From the NCBI RefSeq assembly GCF_958295425.1, contig NC_081151.1, positions 11,330,606 through 11,394,605 of the forward strand: a DNA stretch of 64,000 nucleotides, written 5' to 3'. Below the pieces are notes generated by a model that made no database searches, was not told the DNA's origin, and worked only from the letters and a program-made list of their open reading frames with translations. The first letter of the stretch is position 1. Every line of letters starts with the position of its first letter. The position numbers were made by a program, and so were the translations under genes. Positions 1 through 11,314 of this stretch are shown here, piece by piece. This stretch comes from Solea solea. Its lineage: Eukaryota > Chordata > Actinopteri > Pleuronectiformes > Soleidae.

Positions 1-830
1 GAGCGTCTCAGCGAGATGGTGCAGAATAGCATTCCTCTATATGATGTTAATGGTCTTATCATTCCACCGCTGCAAAATCCACTTGCGTTTCTGTCTATTT
101 CGGATCAAGCACAATAAAAATGACCTCGTCAATGGTAGCCATGTTGACGCATGCAACTTGGCATTCAGCACTGCCCTGTTCATAACAACACAAAAGATGC
201 AGTAGGGCAGTGATGGGAGATAACGTTCGGGACAGACGGACATAAAAGCGATAAAAATGGAGTATAAATGGGCCTAGAGAAAAGAAAGAGGGAGGGGGAT
301 GGAGATGCGAGGGCCAGAGCTACTGCTGCTCACTTTGCCCATGATGGGATGAGCATCATGTCCCTGAGCTGTTGAATACAAACAAAAAGTGACCCGACCA
401 CATTCAAATGTTGAAGGCATAATTACCACAGGGAATGTAGTCTTTAATAATTACTGTTGAACCGATAACCCCATTTATCTGCAACATTTAACCTAATTTT
501 AATGCACTACTGCTTGACAAATAATTCATTGACTTCCCACTGACAGGGTTTTCAAGCTGTTATCTGATTACTCTCCCCAAATGCCAAGAATAAAAATAAT
601 ATGTTAAATAATGAAATGAGTGGGTGTTTCCTCCCTGAATTCCTTTCGCAGGCTCTGTTTTTCGGCCTCTACCTATAAATCCTGTGTATATGGCCGTGAT
701 CAGAGGCAGCAGTTGGCAGCACTTTACAACCCACTAAGTTCTGCCATATTAAAGATCAAATTGAGTCAGACCATGTAAAGAATCTTTACAGAGCTGCTCC
801 CAGGAAAAGGAATGTTTTTATTTTTTTATT
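1..830. other. AT-rich unique sequence, no gene seen
   Basis: Frames are short and interrupted on both strands. There is no repeat I recognise and no tandem structure. It reads as ordinary intergenic or intronic fish DNA. Confidence 0.6.
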
Positions 831-900
831 TTAAGCTGCAGTGTGTAACTTTTGGTGACTGTTGTTGTTGTGAATGTTGGTATTATTCTGCCTCGGTTGG
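831..900 (+). mobile_element. End of a short GCTGCAGTGTGTAAC-type MITE
   Basis: The stretch TTAAGCTGCAGTGTGTAACT (831-850) followed by a GTTGTTGTTG run matches, in opposite orientation, the end at 13317-13341. Both belong to a family of short fish DNA repeats whose ends read AAGCTGCAGTRTGTAACTTTT. The far end is not clear here, so only one terminus is annotated. Superfamily unknown; TTAA at the boundary would fit piggyBac/Kolobok-like elements, but that is inference. Confidence 0.45.
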
Positions 901-1090
901 TCTTTGTGAAAAGAAAATATGTTACATTTTTCCGATGTCACGTCACTGACAAAGACCTCAGCCAAGCAATAGAATTAGATTCTGTGCTTTGTTTTCTCTA
1001 TATATTCTATATGTTTCTAGCTGTTTTGGTTTACTCGCAATGTTGCTTGTGTTTTTATTGACACAAAACCATAGATTTTCTGTGTGCAGA

Positions 1091-1768
1091 CCTGGGGCCT
1101 GTTACACGAAAGGACAATAAAGAAATCCACGATATCAGAGAAAGTCTGCATCTTAACCTACGCTACGAAGTTCACCTTGGCTTAGTCCGCTCCACGAACA
1201 TCAAACCAGTATGAGAAGGTACAGCCTGGTAAAGTCAAGTGTAACTTATCGTGGTGAGTGCAACTAGTGTGGCAAATCCTGCCTTCATTTAGATTTTCCA
1301 AGTGTCCATTTGAATCTAAGAAAAGGCTGCTTGCAAAAAAAAAAACGAACACCCCTCCTGAAGATCATCTGCGTTGAATTCACGCCTCCGTGCTGTGTGA
1401 TGCTTCATTTCGGAAACCATTAGTGGGCTTGTCAGGGGGTCAGAGCAATGCTGAAATACTCTGTCCTGTTTCTAATGATCTCAACAACTGTAACACAAAA
1501 AAACCCCTGCATAGATCAAACCTCTGAAGATAATACAAACACCAGTCTGAGTCATTATGAGTAATAATGACTATCAAGAATTAAAACAACATTGAGTCAC
1601 ATGATATTACCTAAATATTTTAGTGCAGGTGAATAAAACGTAGGTAAAATACATCCAGAAGATCATGAACAACTGTAAAACATGTATATTTTGACTTGAG
1701 GCTAAGTTCAGCCAGGATAACTAATATAACTTAATCCCTTATCCTAGTTTGGTGCAACAGGCCCAAGG
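1091..1768. mobile_element. Non-autonomous DNA transposon with GGGCCTGTT inverted repeats
   Basis: Positions 1091-1110 and the reverse complement of 1749-1768 pair over 20 bases with 3 mismatches (core GGGCCTGTTRCAC). About 640 bases lie between them with no useful open frame, so this is a MITE-like element. Ends reading GGGCCTGTNNCACGAA are common in teleost genomes and I associate them with Harbinger/ISL2EU-type elements, but the superfamily is a recollection. A clean target-site duplication is not visible because the flanks are degenerate. Confidence 0.6.
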
Positions 1769-3589
1769 ACTGCTACTCTGAGAAACACTGGGAGACTAGT
1801 ATAGAGCTGGTAGGCTTAATCAGCATGGTGTGGACTCAATTGTTTGTATGTAAAAGTTATACTTTCCAGTTTTAGCAAGTTATCTGTTATATTCTTTCTT
1901 CACGCACCTGTGCTGTGCTGGAGAAATACTCTTGTCACGTTTAACTTTTCAGGTGTTGTGAAATATTCAAAGTGACACTATGTCACCACCGATTTACTCT
2001 GTCCTGTTGTGAGAAAGGAGCTTTTCAATTGAATTCTCCCCATCTTTTATTTTAAACACAGCGGTGAACAATGTCACAGACGGTCATTAGTATCCCTCCT
2101 GTTTTTCAGACTGTTCGGTGTGTGTCGCCAGTGGTTTCAGCCAGCACTCTGTGGATAAAATATTGCAGGGCCTTGTCTCAAAGCATAGCCCTCAAAGGCG
2201 GAAACATCTGACTAAGTCATTGTGTCTCCCATTTTTCCCCCCCCCTCTCTTTATGCTTGTCACATCTCCCAGTCAACTATTTATTGTGATCTGCGGCTTC
2301 TTTTTAAACTACCATCTACCACACTTAACCACGTTCTATCCTCTATTTAAAATTAGGACTGACAACCACAAAGTGGGCCAAAGGGAGACAGATTAGATTA
2401 AAGAGTGACAGGGCAAGTGCAAACAACTTGCCGGGAAACCAATGTGGAACTGAACTGTTTATGTGGAACATCTAACTCCCTACAAAACAACACACCCAAT
2501 ACATCCATTCATTTTCTGCATTTGTTTCTAAATCAAACATGTGAAGGGTGTTTACATGTTACATATGGGTGTGATCTGCCAGTGTGTGACGCGTTGTGAT
2601 GATTTTTATACACAATATGTTGTAAGCTGTAAACAGGGGGGCATTTATTTATGAAAGTGAGTACATCAGCAGAACTCGTGCTATTATTTGCAATGTGTTC
2701 AAAATGTGAAACTTGAAAATTGAACACACAACATCCAAATTCCTCTTTGGTAATGCAACGGACTTTGTTTCAGAGAAAAAAGAGAGAAAAGAGGGTGACG
2801 AGAGTGCACCAGTGACACCAAAGTGGAGTCAGTAAGCCTATGGTAACATTTGAAAGCAGTAGTTGAATGACCAGAGAGGCAGTAGATACGCCGACCATGT
2901 ATAATTTAAATACTTAAATACCTGGATCAGCAAACGAGATATTCATATACGGTGGTTTACGCCTGAAAAATGTGCACCATCGTTTCCCAAAGGAAGCGAT
3001 TTATAATGTGAATGAAAAATTCTAGACACCAGAGCATAGTTTCCTTCTGAGAATAGTTAATGACACCAAATCATCTGTTCAATGTGTTTTAAATCCACAT
3101 GCTTTTTGATAAAATACTGACTTCAAGATAATGTAGGATGGAGATGAATGGCCTTTCTAGTTGAACATGTGAATTAGTGGTAATTCATGCGGTGAATATG
3201 AACTCTCATATATTCGGAATGAGCTGCATGAAAGAAATGTAGTGTATTGTCATTGTATCTCCTAAAATGACCCAGATGTGTCATCAGAGAATAAGGTAAC
3301 ATGCCGAACTGAAACACTGGCTTCACTGATAATAATAGTAGCATTTCCTCCCACTTTAAATTTAATTTACAGCCTGCAAATTCTGTTTGTGTTTTTTATT
3401 GTGGAAAGGTTTAAGTGTTGTTCCTCATAGATCTGTCTTTCAGTTTGTGTGGAATTGGTACCAGGCAAGAATTTTGATTGAAGCACCAGTTTAAAACTCT
3501 AGTTTAGTAGTACAATTAACAAAAATTGAGAAGAGAAGATTTGAATCAGCAAGGAGCCTGAAATTCTGTTTCAGTTGAGTTGTTTCTTT
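1769..3589. other. Intergenic stretch, nothing recognised
   Basis: A short C run (2237-2245) is the only low-complexity feature. Open frames of 60-90 codons occur on both strands but show no domain, codon pattern or splice context. No repeat family recognised. Confidence 0.55.
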
Positions 3590-3700
3590 TTAAAGCTGAT
3601 GCTGCAGTACACTCTGGTCTTAATAGAACTTGGTGGGAGACCATCAGGGGCTGGTGCTTTGTTATTGGACATGTGGCTAAATGCAACACAGAATGGTGTT
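3590..3700 (-). pseudogene. LINE reverse-transcriptase fragment (copy 1)
   Basis: The minus strand reads NNKAPAPDGLPPSSIKT at 3616-3666. This resembles the conserved block near the start of LINE reverse transcriptases (usual form NNKSPGPDGLPxEFYK). The open frame runs a little further each side, but no finger, palm or catalytic YxDD motif is present, so it is a small dead scrap. Bases 3615-3648 are identical, in inverted orientation, to 8779-8812, and similarity continues weakly outward, so both scraps come from one family. The change of EFYK to SSIK is shared by both copies. An alternative reading is a 5S-rRNA-derived SINE, because ACTTGG-TGGGAGACC resembles the 5S C box. I prefer the LINE reading because the peptide match is longer. 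Confidence 0.5.
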
Positions 3701-4848
3701 ATTGGTAAATGCAAAGGTGTTTGCCTAGTCTTCAGTAAGACGTTGCCAATCAATAATGTCACGAGCTGATGTCTTATTGATGTGGAGCGTGTGCTGCAGG
3801 ATGGTTTAAAAACTTTGTTTTCTTAGTTTCTTCTGGTAAAAGAAAAAACAGAATATGCAAAAAAATAAATAAATTGTCCTTTGTGTTCACTTCTCTGAAC
3901 TTAGACATGTGAAGACAAAACACGCACACGGAGCATATGCACTGTGTGAAATGTCATGTGCAAACCAGGTGTTGTTTGCATGCTGCCACCTTCCATGTCC
4001 CTCTCTGTCAATGAGGGGGACAGGGGTTAATAGGAATCTAAACTGCAGTGCCAGGGAACTTCTTGTCAAGGTTTCTGGGAGAGATAATAAGGCAGCCTGT
4101 CACAGGTAATTACTGTCATCAAAACTTTGAATACAGTTTCTCACACTGTAATGATGTATAATAACAGAATCTGCCATGCATAGCTCACACAAACAAGTCC
4201 AAAATGTCATTCTTGGGAGTTTTCTTAGTTTTTACTTTAATTTATTTTCCTTTTCTTAAGACAAAGTCATGACTGACAACAAGACATTATAACAATGACA
4301 CCTGCAAACAAGGGTAATTTAAGTAGTGCTCTGTACACTGTCATTTAAGTCATCAATGTGCCTCTTTGATTTATGATGTATAAATATTTATATTGATCTC
4401 AAATGCCTTAGGCATGAAGTAAAAGGCAGCAGGTGTGATCTCTATAAAGGTTTTATACCAGGACAGAATGTTGTCATGTTCCAGAGGTTTTATGCAAGAG
4501 CATAATTACTCCGCATAATGTAGGAGTCAATCAAAAGCGGGTTTTATCGACCGTATGTGGCTATGGGTTATATGACAGTCTAAAAAAGTGGTTGTAGGAC
4601 AGTATCTGCTGACGTGTGCTGTGGCAGGGGCTCACTTCGTTTACTCCAAGTAGACAAGTAGCACACTGACGACGGAAGAAAACAATAGTGGGAATGAAAG
4701 GAGTGACAGGATAAAGCAGAAAAGGAGAAAAAAAAAAAATAAATAATGCAAGTTTAGTGTTTAATTTTTGTAATTAAATAAGAGGGTGAAGCGAAACTGA
4801 ACTAAATGAACTAAAATGTAATTATATGCAAAGTAAATATGAGTTAAT
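3701..4848. other. AT-rich stretch, nothing recognised
   Basis: An A-rich run (4728-4740) is the only simple sequence. No gene, RNA or recognised repeat is seen. Confidence 0.55.
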
Positions 4849-5200
4849 TTACAGGTCCAGTGTATAAAAATGTTTTATAAAATTAAGTGAATTAATTTCT
4901 ATTTGGTAGAACTTTAAAATAAAAAAATGACTACACTTAATTTTTTTGTGTACAATCGCCCAATTGTATCAATAGTTGTTTTTCATTACCCCAAAATGAG
5001 CCTTTTATATAATAACAGAAACCAGGTCAGCTCTACTGAGGTTGCCATTGCGGATGTTTTACAATAGTTGGACAAACTTAACATCTTTTGAGTTTTAATA
5101 CTAAATGAAAAGGTCCTCCAACACACTTGAAGAGAAGGGAAGGGTGATGGATATTGAGCTGCTACATACAACTTCACCAATCGATATCGGTACATTTTAT
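4849..5200 (+). mobile_element. AGGTCCAGTGTG-family MITE, copy 1
   Basis: It starts with TTACAGGTCCAGTGTATA and contains, in order, the internal blocks shared with other copies here: ATTACCCCAAAATGAGCCTT, a GCCATTGCGGATGTTTTAC segment, CTCCAACACACTTGA with AAGGGAAGGGTGATGG, and the terminal CAACTTCACCAAT block. The same blocks occur inverted at 16174-16495. The right terminus has decayed. This is a well-known type of abundant short teleost element. A 118-codon minus-strand frame crossing it is an accident of the repeat. Confidence 0.7.
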
Positions 5201-5807
5201 GTATAAGCAGATATTTTGACTGACGATGATGTGACAACATAACCATAAACTGACAAACTGACATGTTTGCTAAAAAATGTATAGGACAAATAAACAGAGA
5301 CAGGAATACCCAATTAAAGTATAAATAATATCTTGTGTTCATGTAGTAATTTGGCTCTGCCGTGGTTAAAAAAAAAGCCTGTGGAGAAAATTTGTTTTCA
5401 TGGCCTTTAAATGACTTTAAGTGATATTGCTTTTGCTGCAGATAAATGAGACAGTTCCATATGGAAATGATGGCATGCTGTGTGTTTCCCTAATAAACTG
5501 GCTACTGTTCAAGTTCTTCAGATAGTGACATTAAGTACAAGTGTACATTTTTCACATGCGCACAGTCTGAGCAGACACTTATTTATACTGAGCTCATCTG
5601 CATAAAAGTGAATGGTTTACATTGTTCTTTATCAAAAGACAATAGCCTACCATTTTAGTCAGTTTCATAGTGCTTAACAACCTCAATATGTTCAATATTT
5701 ATAAGCAAACACCACTTAAAAATGTAAAGGTTGTGTATTATTTCCAGTCATAGGTTTAAACATAGTCACATTTGGTGCGGCACTGAGTATTTCTAGCAGC
5801 CGGAACA
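5201..5807. other. AT-rich stretch, nothing recognised
   Basis: No open frame of interest, no tandem repeat and no recognised mobile element between the two AGGTCCAG-family copies. Confidence 0.5.
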
Positions 5808-6125
5808 ACAATTAGTGACATCTAATCTAACGTACAGTAGTTTTCACATACCAGAAAGTGTGTTGTTCGTCTTTGTTTGTGTAGCACGCTTCCATTTCAA
5901 AACACAACACTGGCTGGTTTGTCTGTTCAGCCTGATCTAAAAAACAAGGCAGCTCAAGATGGTGGCATCTGTAAAGCAAGGCCCTTGCCTATAAAGTACA
6001 TATAAAAAGCTGATTCTAAGGCTATAAAAAATTTATGTCAAAATCACTTTTACACTTATACATACTTATGGGTATACTCAATCTCTGCCAATATAACCCC
6101 CTAAATGTTACACACTGCTTTAAAA
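5808..6125 (-). mobile_element. AGGTCCAGTGTG-family MITE, copy 2 (inverted)
   Basis: The right edge reads CCCCCTAAATGTTACACACT followed by GCTTTAAA, the inverse of the usual start TTTAAAGGTCCAGTGTGTAA with a following ATTTAGGGGG. Inside are the family blocks TACATACTTATGGGTATA, TGCCAATATAACC, AACACTGGCTGGTTTGTCTG and AAGATGGTGGCATCTG. The left edge near 5808 (TTAGTGACATCTAATC) corresponds to the family's TTAGTGGCATCTAGC end. No coding capacity. Confidence 0.65.
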
Positions 6126-6967
6126 TCACACATGGGGGCAACCAATGTGTGCTTTGGGCTTTTATATGGCTCAGTAGCAAACAGCAGAAAGCTTCTGTGG
6201 GGACACTTTGAGCAGCAGAGCTGCTGTGTTTTCATAGGGGACCAGGAGAGAGGGTGTCCCTCAAAGTCAGGACAGATGAACAGCTACATTTCAAGGGTGT
6301 TATGTCATTGGTCCCCAACTGAAGGACTGTTCCCAAGTGCAGGACTCTTCAATTTCTACGAAGGATTGAGTCCTACCCACAGAGATTTCCTTTCTGCATG
6401 TTTTTTTTAATTCATTTTATTTATTGAAAATAAACTAATTGTACAAATGTACAATTACTCCATTGTTGTAAATACATATATACATTTGTGAAGGCAATAC
6501 ATAATAATAATAAAATATATATATATATATGTATAAATATATAAGATAGAAAATAGAAAAATGTTTACGACACACACTTGCACGATTTGTGTGGATCCTC
6601 ACTTCTGAGGAAGAATCCTCGACTCTGGGAAACACCAAGTGTTTGTGGCGCCCTTGTTTTTGATGGCTGATAATTAGTTTTTAACACCATTTGACACAGA
6701 AGGATGACATACATTATATTAGAAATACAATACCTGTTAGTATGATCAATGTGCTGCTGGATTGTGATCTTTGCACCTATTTACCTTCATCAGATTAAAG
6801 CAGTAACTGTGTTGTCATCCTCTGTCACGGAGCACAATGCTGTGACCTCAAGGATAGTGCAATAAATCCTCTCATTGGTGCCACTCAGCAATGCCCTTAA
6901 TAAACACTGCCACCATGTTATGACACTGTTGGTAAAGCATTGCACCATTTCCTTCACTGTCATCTGC
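6126..6967. other. AT-rich stretch with an AT microsatellite
   Basis: Contains an (AT)n tract at about 6515-6530 and a small palindrome (ATTGTAC AAAT GTACAAT, near 6437-6455). No gene or recognised mobile element. Confidence 0.55.
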
Positions 6968-6993
6968 GGGGGGGGGGGGGGGGGGGGGGGGGG
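6968..6993 (+). repeat. Uninterrupted 26-base poly-G run
   Basis: Twenty-six consecutive G residues are seen directly. Such a run could fold into a G-quadruplex as single strand and is prone to length error in sequencing, so the true length is uncertain. It lies between unique sequences and is not the tail of a recognised element. Confidence 0.9.
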
Positions 6994-7349
6994 TCCTCAA
7001 ATTGCTTTTCCCCCTTTACTATTTATCTCTCCGTTACACGTTCACAAACTGCAGATACTGTGCACACATGGCATTATTGACCGTTGCGAAATTATCTCAT
7101 TTGTCACGCTCCTCGCCCTCTCTGTTAAAAGGATCCTGGAAATGCTTTGCTTTTCTTCTTTAGTGTTCTCACAGCATCCTCCACCTTTTCTTTCGTTCTT
7201 TCTTTTTTTTGGCAGCAGAGATTTTGTCTCACAGCACTTGCTGTTTTAACTCTGAAAAACAAGCTCCCACTCATTTGTCAGTGTTTCCTTATCTCCCGTC
7301 ACACTGTGTTCGCCAGGACCTCTCAACAACTCAGGTTACTTGGATGGGT

Positions 7350-7350
<1 letters not shown>

Positions 7351-7386
<36 letters not shown>
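7351..7386 (+). repeat. (GT)18 microsatellite
   Basis: Perfect GT dinucleotide run of 36 bases. Several apparent open frames (Val/Cys repeats) exist only because of it. Confidence 0.97.
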
Positions 7387-7387
<1 letters not shown>

Positions 7388-8739
7388 GGGAGGTGTAGAT
7401 ACCACAGTCCAGCTCTCTCTGCAGACAATAAATCTTTCACAAACACAGGTTCTACTTTTCACCAATATATATTTTTTTCCCACATGCAGCCACATATTGT
7501 ATGACATGAAGACGGAAAACAACTAGGCCCACGGCTGCAGCCCAAGAGCTGGCCCGGTACATTACATAGTTATAAACACTGACAGTGTCTAAAGCTCTGA
7601 GCCTTGCTAATCATTAAACAATAGGACACCCTGGAGGGGGCTTCAACCAGAGCCTGAATCATGTAGCTTTCAGATGTAAGACACTGAGAGTAATCTCAAC
7701 CGACTGCAACAAAGGCTCAAGGGCAGGGTGACATGAATCAAACCTGCACGCACACCTTGTAATAAACGGGGGGCTCTATGAAGGCGACTGCTATCGGTAA
7801 CTGAGGAAATGTATCTGGTTTTCATCGCCGTAGGCAGACTAACACTAATATCACATGAGCAGGCCTTTGTGGGGGGGATGTTCCTGTCAACTTCTTATCA
7901 GCTTTATGATGTGGTTAGTGCTGTTTGCTGCTGATAGATATTAACAGATCCAAGAGTTCCACCATGGGCACGTCATTATTAGCATTTACAGAGAAGATAT
8001 ATGGGTGGGTGAAATACGTGAGCAAATATAATAAGATAGGTGTCGCCAAGAACTAATGAAATGCAGTGATACAAGCAGGGTTTAGTCCTGTTCTCTGTTG
8101 TTGCCTTCTAACACAATGTCACCTTGGGTGAAAGAGCACAGGTCACAACAGCATACCCTCATATTTATAACCTCTCAGGGAAATGTGTGACTTAATACAT
8201 GTTGTAATGTCTATTGTTATGAAGTATCAAATGCCTAACCAAGGTTTTGGAGTGTTCTAAATTCAGATTCTTTCATGTTTATATTTAGCAGATGCCCTTG
8301 TGTCCCAGCTTTGGGATAAGGTGGACCTTGAGAGCAGAGCTGTGCACATGAACCAAATGAAATGAGTTTACAAATGATATGACTTCCATGACGTCTCCAT
8401 AGACACATGGCAGCATGGCTAGTGCATGTGGTACAGTTTGTTGATATATTATTCAGACCAAATTAAATTAAATTAAATTAAAAAAAATTAAATAAAAATT
8501 TTATATAAAAATTAATAAATTTAAAAAAAGGACAATAAACAAAAAAAACAAAGAAATAAACCACGTCTTTTTTATGCAACTGAAAAAGAATGAAAGAGAG
8601 AAAGAATAGTATATTAAAAACCAAACTGAATGTGAGCTACTTCATTTTCACGAGTATAAACTAGGGTTGTCGATGTTCCTGTGCTAATTGCAATGTTTTA
8701 CGGGGCCAAACTTCACGTTATTTGTTTTAATTTGCATGG
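7387..8739. other. Intergenic stretch, low-complexity patch at 8461-8520
   Basis: The only structure is an (AATTA)n run at 8461-8480 leading into A/T-rich sequence to about 8550. No gene or mobile element recognised. Confidence 0.55.
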
Positions 8740-8840
8740 ATTGCATGTTGTGTTTCAGCCACCATGTAGTGCCAGGCGCCTGATGGTCTCCCACCAAGTT
8801 CTATTAAGACCACCAAGTGCTCTCTGCTGCAGAGTGGTTG
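8740..8840 (+). pseudogene. LINE reverse-transcriptase fragment (copy 2)
   Basis: Frame starting at 8773 reads QAPDGLPPSSIKT, the same reverse-transcriptase block as the minus-strand scrap at 3616-3666. Bases 8779-8812 are identical to 3615-3648 in inverted orientation. The residues before APDG are out of frame here, so this copy is more decayed. The neighbouring TGTTGTGTTTCAGCCACC also resembles sequence beside copy 1. No catalytic motif survives. Confidence 0.45.
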
Positions 8841-10690
8841 GGTGTTGGAGGTTGGCACACACTAATGATCGTTGTATATGCAACAAACAACTAAACAAAA
8901 AAATGAAACAGAGAAGGCCACTGCAAAGTGCAAGTGCTGTTGCGTTAACATTTTCAAAGTCCTCAAGCATAATTTTTTTAATTTGAAATAATCAAATACA
9001 TCTGATAGTCAAGTTTATTAAGACATTTTCAAGTTACTTGAAAGTAGAACAATATACATTTTAAATATGAGATATTGTTTGACAGCACTAGTATTTTTTG
9101 TGTTGTCTGTGAACGACTCCCGGCATAACTTATGTTGACATAGACTTCTTTTTACCATGGCATAAACTTGTGTTTCTTGATCAGCCCGTCTGCACATGAG
9201 CTGTAGCAGGAATTCTTCTCGAAATACAGATTCCTATTGAAATAAATTCATATATTCAGTTAAGAGCAACTGAGGCTCATCGAGTTAATTCTTTTTTGAT
9301 TTGCCACTGTGAGTCATAAATAAGATATTATTCACACAGATTCCAGCCGTGTGCATCACATCACATCGGTGGAGAAATAGCATTGTCCTCAGTGCTGTGT
9401 GTGTGTATGTACAAGTATACTGCGTCCAGAGTGGCCTTTTCATATTTCCTCAGTTGAATTGAGTTCTGATTTAGTCTCAGACAGGATTTACTGGGCTTTT
9501 CATTTGAACCAGGCAGCAAGCTCCACCGGCCCACATTAGTGACTTCAAGCCATAACAGACATGTGGGCATCAGGGAGTCTTATTGATATGAGACTAAAAT
9601 CCTTTCTTGCAGGAAGGACACCTTTAAAATGTGGCAGAAGGGAAAAAATAACACGGCATAAAAGAAGAGTGGCGATTGCGAAATGTGCCATTCTTGCTTT
9701 ATAAAGGCCAAGTCCACAGGTGTAATAATGATCAAATACTGATGGAGTGGGAGAAAATGCAGTGCAACACAGTAAGTGAGGAGAGACAGAGAGTGGGAGG
9801 AATCCTCTCAGTCAACACAAGACCATCAGGCAGCAGCTGGAGTATTATCTGCATAATCCAACTATCATTTACACCCACATAATCATGGCTGGCCAGTTGA
9901 CACAAAATGGATTTACATGGAGGATAAGGTGATGATAGTTCCAAGGCAATGATGACGATGATGATGATGATGGAAACTATAGTCAGAGTGCTTATAATGT
10001 ATTGATGGCAACGTGAAGATTGTCCATTATGTACAGATTGTGTATTTATGCTGGCAATTTCAAAGTAGATATCTTTCTATACAGGGTGAAGCTACTATTT
10101 TAAGCTGCTACTCACAACATCATTTGTAAGGCACTATTACAATTCAAGATGACCTCTTTTTAACAGCCAGTGTGCCAGTATACCAGTGTACCAGTGTATT
10201 TTACAGTGTTGTACGCCGATTGGGTCCAAAGGACACATAGCTACTCATGTCCTTGACCTTTTATGGACAATACTTCACTTAAATTCCTACTGTAAAAATA
10301 TGGAATATCAACAAAACATACTCTCACTCACAAGCCTCTATTCACCGGATATATCTAATCAGCCAATCACTTGGTAGCAGTTGACACTATCCACTTTTAA
10401 AAATGACCTACAATCTGATGTATTGTTGTTGAAAGTAGCAGCCTGATGAAGCAGCTGGTTGAGATTATGTCAAACTGTGTTTGCTGTAGAATAATTGATA
10501 TACAGTGAACTGTTGAGCACTCTGTTGTGGTTCCCACCCTCAGGGACTGTTACATGATTAAGATGGTAGGAGGGAATAATATTCTTATATTCAGTGATGC
10601 CTATATTAGTATTTACATTTCAGACTTTTATTTGACTTCTGCAGCTGATGGTATCAGGCTATACAGTGAGAAAATGTAACAGATATATCC
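8841..10690. other. Intergenic stretch with small tandem repeats
   Basis: Contains a GAT-type trinucleotide run (about 9946-9973) and four copies of an 8-base unit close to ACCAGTGT (10166-10197). No gene or recognised mobile element. Confidence 0.55.
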
Positions 10691-10747
10691 CACCACCAGT
10701 CACAATGACAATGACTTCCAAGAACCGGAAGTCATTGTCTGTGGTGT
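10691..10747. other. Perfect 13-bp hairpin with outer arms
   Basis: GACAATGACTTCC (10707-10719) is followed by a 7-base loop (10720-10726) and its exact reverse complement (10727-10739). Outside an internal loop, CACCAC (10691-10696) can pair with GTGGTG (10742-10747). The structure ends just before the hAT relic that starts near 10757. It could be the remnant of a small palindromic element or a transcribed hairpin. No known microRNA seed was recognised. Confidence 0.7.
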
Positions 10748-10756
10748 AACTGTGAA

Positions 10757-11314
10757 CAGGGAACCCATGGGTCCTTGAAATCCTTGAAAGTTTGTGAATT
10801 CGATTTTTTTTTTCAAGGCCCTTGAAGGTTTCTGAAAATCGCCCCTAAATTGACATGGGTCATTGGGACATGTGTAAATATCTCCCTTGTTTGTTACGAC
10901 GCCACCTACTGTTTCATGTCCTGCATTGCTTGATGCAAACATCGAGTCTTAATTACTAGCGTTGTGGACACTGCAAACTGTCTCTCCACAGTTGACATGC
11001 TATTCCGTGCAAGTAACGTTAAGCAAGAGAGAGCAAATTGCACAACGCCTGGGTAATGCAAATTCCAAGATCTCTGGCTCACCAAAGAAAATTACAAAGA
11101 CCGACTTTGACCAAGATCCCAAGGACGATCACTTATCCAGATGCAAAGCGCGCTGCAAATCAATAACAGTGGACAGCATGGGTGAAGCGGTACTTACAAG
11201 TTGCCCTCCCATTTTAAGCTGTGTAAGCACATTTGGTTGTTGAATTTGAGGGAATTGGTTCTGGAAGGTCCTTGAAAAGTCCTTGAATTTGAACCAAGGT
11301 GTGGGAACTCCTTG
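10757..11314. mobile_element. hAT-type DNA transposon relic
   Basis: The left end reads CAGGGAACCCATGGGTCCTT and contains repeated CCTTGAAA motifs. The right end reads GGTCCTTGAAAAGTCCTTG then GGTGTGGGAACTCCTTG. The inverse of the right end (CAAGGAGTTCCCACACC) resembles the left end with mismatches, matching a common fish hAT-like repeat whose ends read CAGGGTTCCCACAC. About 560 bases remain, so most of the transposase is gone, but a BED-finger-like segment survives at 11111-11201. The 8-base flanks (10749-10756, 11315-11322) do not match, so no target-site duplication can be claimed. Confidence 0.6.
11111..11201 (+). pseudogene. Broken BED zinc-finger segment of hAT transposase
   Basis: Within a 93-codon frame (10962-11243), residues 52-80 read DPKDDHLSRCKARCKSITVD, then SMGEAVLTS. 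This resembles the N-terminal BED finger of hAT transposases, in which a Cys pair, a hydrophobic strand and a MGxxAL-SH segment bind DNA. C61 and C65 are present, but the expected LxSH...H pair is replaced by LTSCPPILSC, so zinc binding would be lost. The catalytic RNase-H-like domain is absent. Confidence 0.45.

Noticed and set aside
3616..3650. 5S-rRNA-derived SINE promoter
   Set aside because: Only about 15 bases resemble the 5S C box with one base missing; the reverse-transcriptase peptide match is longer. Kept as an alternative.
4986..5342. 118-codon minus-strand frame as a gene
   Set aside because: Most of it lies inside an AGGTCCAG-family repeat whose other copies do not keep this frame.
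7331..7526. Frames with Val/Cys or Thr/His repeats near the GT tract
   Set aside because: Produced by translating the (GT)18 microsatellite.
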